Assembly: GCF_910592395.1 (NCBI RefSeq)
Contig: NC_088314.1
Span: 17,645,998-17,709,997 of the forward strand
Direction: 5' to 3'
Length of the DNA: 64,000 bases
Source: Lineus longissimus
Taxonomy: Eukaryota; Nemertea; Pilidiophora; Heteronemertea; Lineidae
The translations under genes and the position numbers were made by a program. This document shows, in pieces, positions 51,601 through 63,600 of the stretch. The notes below the pieces were generated by a model. It saw only the letters and a program-made list of their open reading frames with translations, was not told the origin of the DNA and ran no database searches. How positions within the stretch are numbered: position 1 is the stretch's first letter; every line of letters begins with the position of its first letter.

Positions 51601-54600
51601 CAACCACAACTCTGGAACCAACTACCACAGTGGAACCAACTACAACTGCAGAACCAACCACAACTCTGGAGCCAACAACCACAGTAAAGCTGACTACAAG
51701 TGATAAACTAACCACGACTCTTGAGCTAACCACCACAGTGGAACCAACTACAACGGCAGAACCAACCACAACTCTTGAACCAACAACCACAGTTGAACCA
51801 ACTACAACTGCTGAACCAAGCACAACTCTGGAACCTACAACCACGGTGGAACCAACTACAACAGCGGAACCAACCACAACTCTGGAACCAACAACCACGG
51901 TGGAACCAACTACAACAGCGGAATCAACCACAACTCTGCAGCCAACAACCTCAATGGAACAAACCACCACTGCTGAAGCAACCACAACTCTGGAACCAAC
52001 TACCACAGTGGAACCAACTACAACTGCAGAACCAACCACAACTCTGGAGCCAACAACCACAGTAAAGCTGACTACAAGTGATAAACCAACCACAACTCTT
52101 GAGCTAACCACCACAGTGGAACCAACTACAACGGCAGAACCAACCACAACTCTTGAACCAACAACCACAGTGGAACCAACTACAACTGCTGAACCAAGCA
52201 CAACTCTGGAGCCTACAACCACGGTGGAACCAACTACAACAGCTGAACCAACCACAACTCTGGAGCCAAAAACCACAATGGAACCAACTACAACGGCAGA
52301 ACCAACCACAACTTTGGAGCTAACAACCACAGTGGAACCAACTACAACTGCTGAGGAAACCACCACTCTGGAGCCAACAACCACAGTACAACCAACTACA
52401 ACTGCTGAGGAAACCACCACTCTGGAGCCAACAACAACAGTGGCACCAACTACAACGGCAGAACCAACCACAACTCTTGAACCAACAACCACAGTGGAAC
52501 CAACTACAACTGCTGAACCAACCACAACTCTCGAGCCTACAACCACGTTGGAACCAACTACAACAGCGGAACCAACCACAACTCAGGAACCAACAACCAC
52601 GGTGGAACCAACTACAACAGCGGAACCAACGACAACTCTTGAGCCAACAACCACGATGGAACCAACTACAACGACAGAACCAACCACAACTTTGGAGCCT
52701 ACAACCACTGCGGAACAAACTACAACTGCCGCACCAACCACAACTTTTGAGCAAACAACCACGATGAAACCAACTACAATTGATGAACCAACCACAACTC
52801 TGGAACCAACAACCACGGTGGAACCAACTACAACAGCGGAACCAACCACAACTCTGCAGCCAACAACCTCAATGGAACAAACCACCACTGCTGAAGCAAC
52901 CACAACTCTGGAACCAACTACCACAGTGGAACCAACTACAACAGCAGAACCAACCACAACTCTGGAGCCAACAACCACAGTAAAGCTGACTACAAGTGAT
53001 AAACTAACCACGACTCTTGAGCTAACCACCACAGTGGAACCAACTACAACGGCAGAACCAACCACAACTCTTGAACCAACAACCACAGTGGAACCAACTA
53101 CAACTGCTGAACCAAGCACAACTCTGGAGCCTACAACCACGGTGGAACCAACTACAACAGCTGAACCAACCACAACTCTGGAGCCAAAAACCACAATGGA
53201 ACCAACTACAACGGCAGAACCAACCACAACTTTGGAGCTAACAACCACAGTGGAACCAACTACAACTGCTGAGGAAACCACCACTCTGGAGCCAACAACC
53301 ACAGTACAACCAACTACAACTGCTGAGGAAACCACCACTCTGGAGCCAACAACAACAGTGGCACCAACTACAACGGCAGAACCAACCACAACTCTTGAAC
53401 CAACAACCACAGTGGAACCAACTACAACTGCTGAACCAACCACAACTCTCGAGCCTACAACCACGTTGGAACCAACTACAACAGCGGAACCAACCACAAC
53501 TCAGGAACCAACAACCACGGTGGAACCAACTACAACAGCGGAACCAACGACAACTCTTGAGCCAACAACCACGATGGAACCAACTACAACGACAGAACCA
53601 ACCACAACTTTGGAGCCTACAACCACTGCGGAACAAACTACAACTGCCGCACCAACCACAACTTTTGAGCAAACAACCACGATGAAACCAACTACAATTG
53701 ATGAACCAACCACAACACTGGAACCAACGACCACAGTGGAACCAACTACAACGGCAGAACCAACCACAACTCTGCAGCCAACAACCACAATGGAACAAAC
53801 CACCACTGCTGAAGCAACCACAACTCTGGAACCAACAACCACAGTTGAACCAACTTCAACTGCTGAACCAACCACAACTTTGGAGCTAACAACCACAGTG
53901 GAACCAACTACACCTGCTGAGGAAACCACCACTCTGGAGCCAACAACCACAGTACAACCAACTACAACTGCTGAGGAAACCACCACTCTGGATCCAACAA
54001 CAACAGTGGCACCAACTACAACGGCAGAACCAACCACAACTCTTGAACCAACAACCACAGTGGAACCAACTACAACTGCTGAACCAACCACAACTCTCGA
54101 GCCTACAACCACGTTGGAACCAACTACAACAGCGGAACCAACCACAACTCAGGAACCAACAACCACAGTGGAACCAACTACAACTGCAGAACCAACCACA
54201 ACTCTGGAGCCAACAACCACAGTAAAGCTGACTACAAGTGATAAACTAACCACGACTCTTGAGCTAACCACCACAGTGGAACCAACTACAACGGCAGAAC
54301 CAACCACAACTCTTGAACCAACAACCACAGTGGAACCAACTACAACAGCTGAACCAAGCACAACTCTGGAGCCTACAACCACGGTGGAACCAACTACAAC
54401 AGCTGAACCAACCACAACTCTGGAGCCAAAAACCACAATGGAACCAACTACAACGGCAGAACCAACCACAACATTGGAGCTAACAACCACAGTGGAACCA
54501 ACTACAACTGATGAGGAAACCACCACTCTGGAGCCAACAACCACAGTACAACCAACTACAACTGCTGAGGAAACCACCACTCTGGAGCCAACAACAACAG

Positions 54601-57600
54601 TGGAACCAACTACAACGGCAGAACCAACCACAACTCTTGAACCAACAACCACAGTGGAACCAACTACAACTGCTGAACCAACCACAACTCTCGAGCCTAC
54701 AACCACGTTGGAACCAACTACAACAGCGGAACCAACCACAACAGCGGAACCAACCACAACTCAGGAACCAACAACCACGGTGGAACCAACTACAACAGCG
54801 GAACAAACGACAACTCTTGAGCCAACAACCACAATGGAACCAACTACAACGACAGAACCAACCACAACTTTGGAGCCTACAACCACTGCGGAACAAACTA
54901 CAACTGCCCCACCAACCACAACTTTTGAGCAAACAACCACGATGAAACCAACTACAATTGATGAACCAACCGCAACACTGGAACCAACAACCAGAGTGGA
55001 ACAAACTACAACGGCAGAACCAACCACAACTCTGCAGCCAACAACCACAATGGAACAAACCACCACTGCTGAAGCAACCACAACTCTGGAACCAACTACC
55101 ACAGTGGAACCAACTACAACTGCAGAACCAACCACAACTCTGGAGCCAACAACCACAGTAAAGCTGACTACAAGTGATAAACTAACCACGACTCTTGAGC
55201 TAACCACCACAGTGGAACCAACTACAACGGCAGAACCAACCACAACTCTTGAACCAACAACAACAGTGGAACCAACTACAACGGCAAAACCAACCACAAC
55301 TCTTGAACCAACAACCACAATAGAACCAACTACAACTGCTGAACCAACCACAACTCTCGAGCCTACAACCACGGTGGAACCAACTACAACAGCGGAACCA
55401 ACCACAACTCAGGAACCAACAAACACGGTGGAACCAACTACAACAGCGAAACCAACGACAACTCTTGAGCCAACAACCACGATGGAACCAACTACAACGA
55501 CAGAACCAACCACAACTTTGGAGCCTACAACCACTGCGGAACAAACTACAACTGCCGCACCAACCACAACTTTTGAGCAAACAACCACGATGAAACCAAC
55601 TACAATTGATGAACCAACCACAACACTGGAACCAACAACCACAGTGGAACCAACTACAACGGCAGAACCAACCACAACTCTTGAACCAACAACCACAGTC
55701 GAACCAACTACAACTGCTGAACCAAGCACAACTCAGGAACCTACAACCACGGTGGAACCAACTACAACAGCGGAACCAACCACAACTCTGCAGCCAACAA
55801 CCACAATGGAACAAACCACCACTGCTGAAGCAACCACAACTCTGGAACCAACTACCACAGTGGAACCAACTACAACTGCAGAACCAACCACAACTCTGGA
55901 GCCAACAACCACAGTAAAGCTGACTACAAGTGATAAACTAACCACGACTCTTGAGCTAACCACCACAGTGGAACCAACTACAACGGCAGAACCAACCACA
56001 ACTCTTGAACCAACAACCACAGTGGAACCAACTACAACTGCTGAACCAAGCACAACTCTGAAGCCTACAACCACGGTGGAACTAACTACAACAGCTGAAC
56101 CAACCACAACTCTGGAGCCAAAAACCACAATGGAACCAACTACAACGGCAGAACCAACCACAACTTTGGAGCTAACAACCACAGTGGAACCAACTACAAC
56201 TGCTGAGGAAACCACCACTCTGGAGCCAACAACCACAGTACAACCAACTACAACTGCTGAGGAAACCACCACTCTGGAGCCAACAACAACAGTGGAACCA
56301 ACTACAACGGCAGAACCAACCACAACTCTTGAACCAACAACCACAGTGGAACCAACTACAACTGCTGAACCAACCACAACTCTCGAGCCTACAACCACGT
56401 TGGAATCAACTACAACAGCGGAACCAACCACAACTCAGGAACCAACAACCACGGTGGAACCAACTACAACAGCGGAACCAACGACAACTCTTGAGCCAAC
56501 AACCACGATGGAACCAACTACAACGACAGAACCAACCACAACGACAGAACCAACCACAACTTTGGAGCCTACAACCACTGCGGAACAAACTACAACTGCC
56601 GCACCAACCACAACTTTTGAGCAAACAACCACGATGAAACCAACTACAATTGATGAACCAACCACAACACTGGAACCAACAACCACAGTGGAACCAACTA
56701 CAACGGCAGAACCAACCACAACTCTGCAGCCAACAACCACAATGGAACAAACCACCACTGCTGAAGCAACCACAACTCTGGAACCAACTACCACAGTGGA
56801 ACCAACTACAACTGCAGAACCAACCACAACTCTGGAGCCAACAACCACAGTAAAGCTGACTACAAGTGATAAACTAACCACGACTCTTGAGCTAACCACC
56901 ACAGTGGAACCAACTACAACGGCAGAACCAACCACAACTCTTGAACCAACAACCACAGTGGAACCAACTACAACAGCTGAACCAAGCACAACTCTGGAGC
57001 CTACAACCACGGTGGAACCAACTACAACAGCTGAACCAACCACAACTCTGGAGCCAAAAACCACAATGGAACCAACTACAACGGCAGAACCAACCACAAC
57101 TTTGGAGCTAACAACAACAGTGGAAGCAACTACAACTGCTGAGGAAACCACCACTCTGGAGCCAACAACCACAGTACAACCAACTACAACTGCTGAGGAA
57201 ACCACCACTCTGGAGCCAACAACAACAGTGGAACCAACTACAACGGCAGAACCAACCACAACTCTTGAACCAACAACCACAGTGGAACCAACTACAACTG
57301 CTGAACCAACCACAACTCTCGAGCCTACAACCACGTTGGAACCAACTACAACAGCGGACCCAACCACAACTCAGGAACCAACAACCACGGTGGAACCAAC
57401 TACAACAGCGGAACCAACGACAACTCTTGAGCCAACAACCACGATGGAACCAACTACAACGACCGAACCAACCACAACTTTGGAGCCTACAACCACTGCG
57501 GAACAAACTACAACTGCCGCACCAACCACAACTTTTGAGCAAACAACCACGATGAAACCAACTACAATTGATGAACCAACCACAACACTGGAACCAACAA

Positions 57601-60600
57601 CCACAGTGGAACCAACTACAACGGCAGAACCAACCACAACTCTTGAACCAACAACCACAGTTGAACCAACTACAACTGCTGAACCAAGCACAACTCTGGA
57701 ACATACAACCACGGTGGAACCAACTACAACAGCGGAACCAACCACAACTCTGGAACCAACAACCACAGTGGAACCAACTACAACAGCGGAACCAACCACA
57801 ACTCTGCAGCCAACAACCACAATGGAACAAACCACCACTGCTGAAGCAACCACAACTCTGGAACCAACTACCACAGTGGAACCAACTACAACGGCAGAAC
57901 CAACCACAACTCTGCAGCCAACAACCACAATGGAACAAACCACCACTGCTGAAGCAACCACAACTCTGGAACCAACTACCACAGTGGAACCAACTACAAC
58001 TGCAGAACCAACCACAACTCTGGAGCCAACAACCACAGTAAAGCTGACTACAAGTGATAAACTAACCACGACTCTTGAGCTAACCACCACAGTGGAACCA
58101 ACTACAACGGCAGAACCAACCACAACTCTTGAACCAACAACAACAGTGGAACCAACTACAACGGCAAAACCAACCACAACTCTTGAACCAACAACCACAG
58201 TGGAACCAACTACAACTGCTGAACCAACCACAACTCTCGAGCCTACAACCACGGTGGAACCAACTACAACAGCGGAACCAACCACAACTCAGGAACCAAC
58301 AACCACGGTGGAACCAACTACAACAGCGAAACCAACGACAACTCTGGAGCCAACAACCACGATGGAACCAACTACAACGACAGAACCAACCACAACTTTG
58401 GAGCCTACAACCACTGCGGAACAAACTACAACTGCCGCACCAACCACAACTTTTGAGCAAACAACCACGATGAAACCAACTACAATTGATGAACCAACCA
58501 CAACACTGGAACCAACAACCACAGTGGAACCAACTACAACGGCAGAACCAACCACAACTCTGCAGCCAACAACCACAATGGAACAAACCACCACTGCTGA
58601 AGCAACCACAACTCTGGAACCAACTACCACAGTGGAACCAACTACAACTGCAGAACCAACCACAACTCTGGAGCCAACAACCACAGTAAAGCTGACTACA
58701 AGTGATAAACTAACCACGACTCTTGAGCTAACCACCACAGTGGAACCAACTACAACGGCAGAACCAACCACAACTCTTGAACCAACAACCACAGTGGAAC
58801 CAACTACAACAGCTGAACCAAGCACAACTCTGGAGCCTACAACCACGGTGGAACCAACTACAACAGCTGAACCAACCACAACTCTGGAGCCAAAAACCAC
58901 AATGGAACCAACTACAACAGCTGAACCAACCACAACTTTGGAGCCTACAACCACTGCGGAACAAACTACAACTGCCCCACCAACCACAACTTTTGAGCAA
59001 ACAACCACGATGAAACCAACTACAATTGATGAACCAACCGCAACACTGGAACCAACAACCAGAGTGGAACAAACTACAACGGCAGAACCAACCACAACTC
59101 TGCAGCCAACAACCACAATGGAACAAACCACCACTGCTGAAGCAACCACAACTCTGGAACCAACTACCACAGTGGAACCAACTACAACTGCAGAACCAAC
59201 CACAACTCTGGAGCCAACAACCACAGTAAAGCTGACTACAAGTGATAAACTAACCACGACTCTTGAGCTAACCACCACAGTGGAACCAACTACAACGGCA
59301 GAACCAACCACAACTCTTGAACCAACAACAACAGTGGAACCAACTACAACGGCAAAACCAACCACAACTCTTGAACCAACAACCACAATAGAACCAACTA
59401 CAACTGCTGAACCAACCACAACTCTCGAGCCTACAACCACGGTGGAACCAACTACAACAGCGGAACCAACCACAACTCAGGAACCAACAAACACGGTGGA
59501 ACCAACTACAACAGCGAAACCAACGACAACTCTTGAGCCAACAACCACGATGGAACCAACTACAACGACAGAACCAACCACAACTTTGGAGCCTACAACC
59601 ACTGCGGAACAAACTACAACTGCCGCACCAACCACAACTTTTGAGCAAACAACCACGATGAAACCAACTACAATTGATGAACCAACCACAACACTGGAAC
59701 CAACAACCACAGTGGAACCAACTACAACGGCAGAACCAACCACAACTCTTGAACCAACAACCACAGTCGAACCAACTACAACTGCTGAACCAAGCACAAC
59801 TCAGGAACCTACAACCACGGTGGAACCAACTACAACAGCGGAACCAACCACAACTCTGCAGCCAACAACCACAATGGAACAAACCACCACTGCTGAAGCA
59901 ACCACAACTCTGGAACCAACTACCACAGTGGAACCAACTACAACTGCAGAACCAACCACAACTCTGGAGCCAACAACCACAGTAAAGCTGACTACAAGTG
60001 ATAAACTAACCACGACTCTTGAGCTAACCACCACAGTGGAACCAACTACAACGGCAGAACCAACCACAACTCTTGAACCAACAACCACAGTGGAACCAAC
60101 TACAACTGCTGAACCAAGCACAACTCTGAAGCCTACAACCACGGTGGAACTAACTACAACAGCTGAACCAACCACAACTCTGGAGCCAAAAACCACAATG
60201 GAACCAACTACAACGGCAGAACCAACCACAACTTTGGAGCTAACAACCACAGTGGAACCAACTACAACTGCTGAGGAAACCACCACTCTGGAGCCAACAA
60301 CCACAGTACAACCAACTACAACTGCTGAGGAAACCACCACTCTGGAGCCAACAACAACAGTGGAACCAACTACAACGGCAGAACCAACCACAACTCTTGA
60401 ACCAACAACCACAGTGGAACCAACTACAACTGCTGAACCAACCACAACTCTCGAGCCTACAACCACGTTGGAATCAACTACAACAGCGGAACCAACCACA
60501 ACTCAGGAACCAACAACCACGGTGGAACCAACTACAACAGCGGAACCAACGACAACTCTTGAGCCAACAACCACGATGGAACCAACTACAACGACAGAAC

Positions 60601-63600
60601 CAACCACAACGACAGAACCAACCACAACTTTGGAGCCTACAACCACTGCGGAACAAACTACAACTGCCGCACCAACCACAACTTTTGAGCAAACAACCAC
60701 GATGAAACCAACTACAATTGATGAACCAACCACAACACTGGAACCAACAACCACAGTGGAACCAACTACAACGGCAGAACCAACCACAACTCTGCAGCCA
60801 ACAACCACAATGGAACAAACCACCACTGCTGAAGCAACCACAACTCTGGAACCAACTACCACAGTGGAACCAACTACAACTGCAGAACCAACCACAACTC
60901 TGGAGCCAACAACCACAGTAAAGCTGACTACAAGTGATAAACTAACCACGACTCTTGAGCTAACCACCACAGTGGAACCAACTACAACGGCAGAACCAAC
61001 CACAACTCTGGAACCAACAACCACAGTGGAACCAACTACAACTGCAGAACCAACCACAACTCTGGAGCCAACAACCACAGTAAAGCTGACTACAAGTGAT
61101 AAACTAACCACGACTCTTGAGCTAACCACCACAGTGGAACCAACTACAACGGCAGAACCAACCACAACTCTTGAACCAACAACCACAGTGGAACCAACTA
61201 CAACAGCTGAACCAAGCACAACTCTGGAGCCTACAACCACGGTGGAACCAACTACAACAGCTGAACCAACCACAACTCTGGAGCCAAAAACCACAATGGA
61301 ACCAACTACAACGGCAGAACCAACCACAACTTTGGAGCTAACAACAACAGTGGAAGCAACTACAACTGCTGAGGAAACCACCACTCTGGAGCCAACAACC
61401 ACAGTACAACCAACTACAACTGCTGAGGAAACCACCACTCTGGAGCCAACAACAACAGTGGAACCAACTACAACGGCAGAACCAACCACAACTCTTGAAC
61501 CAACAACCACAGTGGAACCAACTACAACTGCTGAACCAACCACAACTCTCGAGCCTACAACCACGTTGGAACCAACTACAACAGCGGACCCAACCACAAC
61601 TCAGGAACCAACAACCACGGTGGAACCAACTACAACAGCGGAACCAACGACAACTCTTGAGCCAACAACCACGATGGAACCAACTACAACGACCGAACCA
61701 ACCACAACTTTGGAGCCTACAACCACTGCGGAACAAACTACAACTGCCGCACCAACCACAACTTTTGAGCAAACAACCACGATGAAACCAACTACAATTG
61801 ATGAACCAACCACAACACTGGAACCAACAACCACAGTGGAACCAACTACAACGGCAGAACCAACCACAACTCTTGAACCAACAACCACAGTTGAACCAAC
61901 TACAACTGCTGAACCAAGCACAACTCTGGAACATACAACCACGGTGGAACCAACTACAACAGCGGAACCAACCACAACTCTGGAACCAACAACCACAGTG
62001 GAACCAACTACAACAGCGGAACCAACCACAACTCTGCAGCCAACAACCACAATGGAACAAACCACCACTGCTGAAGCAACCACAACTCTGGAACCAACTA
62101 CCACAGTGGAACCAACTACAACGGCAGAACCAACCACAACTCTGCAGCCAACAACCACAATGGAACAAACCACCACTGCTGAAGCAACCACAACTCTGGA
62201 ACCAACTACCACAGTGGAACCAACTACAACTGCAGAACCAACCACAACTCTGGAGCCAACAACCACAGTAAAGCTGACTACAAGTGATAAACTAACCACG
62301 ACTCTTGAGTTAACCACCACAGTGGAACCAACTACAACGGCAGAACCAACCACAACTCTTGAACCAACAACAACAGTGGAACCAACTACAACGGCAAAAC
62401 CAACCACAACTCTTGAACCAACAACCACAGTGGAACCAACTACAACTGCTGAACCAACCACAACTCTCGAGCCTACAACCACGGTGGAACCAACTACAAC
62501 AGCGGAACCAACCACAACTCAGGAACCAACAACCACGGTGGAACCAACTACAACAGCGAAACCAACGACAACTCTGGAGCCAACAACCACGATGGAACCA
62601 ACTACAACGACAGAACCAACCACAACTTTGGAGCCTACAACCACTGCGGAACAAACTACAACTGCCGCACCAACCACAACTTTTGAGCAAACAACCACGA
62701 TGAAACCAACTACAATTGATGAACCAACCACAACACTGGAACCAACAACCACAGTGGAACCAACTACAACGGCAGAACCAACCACAACTCTGCAGCCAAC
62801 AACCACAATGGAACAAACCACCACTGCTGAAGCAACCACAACTCTGGAACCAACTACCACAGTGGAACCAACTACAACTGCAGAACCAACCACAACTCTG
62901 GAGCCAACAACCACAGTAAAGCTGACTACAAGTGATAAACTAACCACGACTCTTGAGCTAACCACCACAGTGGAACCAACTACAACGGCAGAACCAACCA
63001 CAACTCTTGAACCAACAACCACAGTGGAACCAACTACAACAGCTGAACCAAGCACAACTCTGGAGCCTACAACCACGGTGGAACCAACTACAACAGCTGA
63101 ACCAACCACAACTCTGGAGCCAAAAACCACAATGGAACCAACAACAACAGCAGAACCAACCACAACTTTGGAGCTAACAACAACAGTGGAAGCAACTACA
63201 ACTGCTGAGGAAACCACCACTCTGGAGCCAACAACCACAGTACAACCAACTACAACTGCTGAGGAAACCACCACTCTGGAGCCAACAACAACAGTGGAAC
63301 CAACTACAACGGCAGAACCAACCACAACTCTTGAACCAACAACCACAGTGGAACCAACTACAACTGCTGAACCAACCACAACTCTCGAGCCTACAACCAC
63401 GTTGGAACCAACTACAACAGTGGAACCAACCACAACTCAGGAACCAACAACCACGGTGGAACCAACTACAACAGCGGAACCAACGACAACTCTTGAGCCA
63501 ACAACCACGATGGAACCAACTACAACGACCGAACCAACCACAACTTTGGAGCCTACAACCACTGCGGAACAAACTACAACTGCCGCACCAACCACAACTT

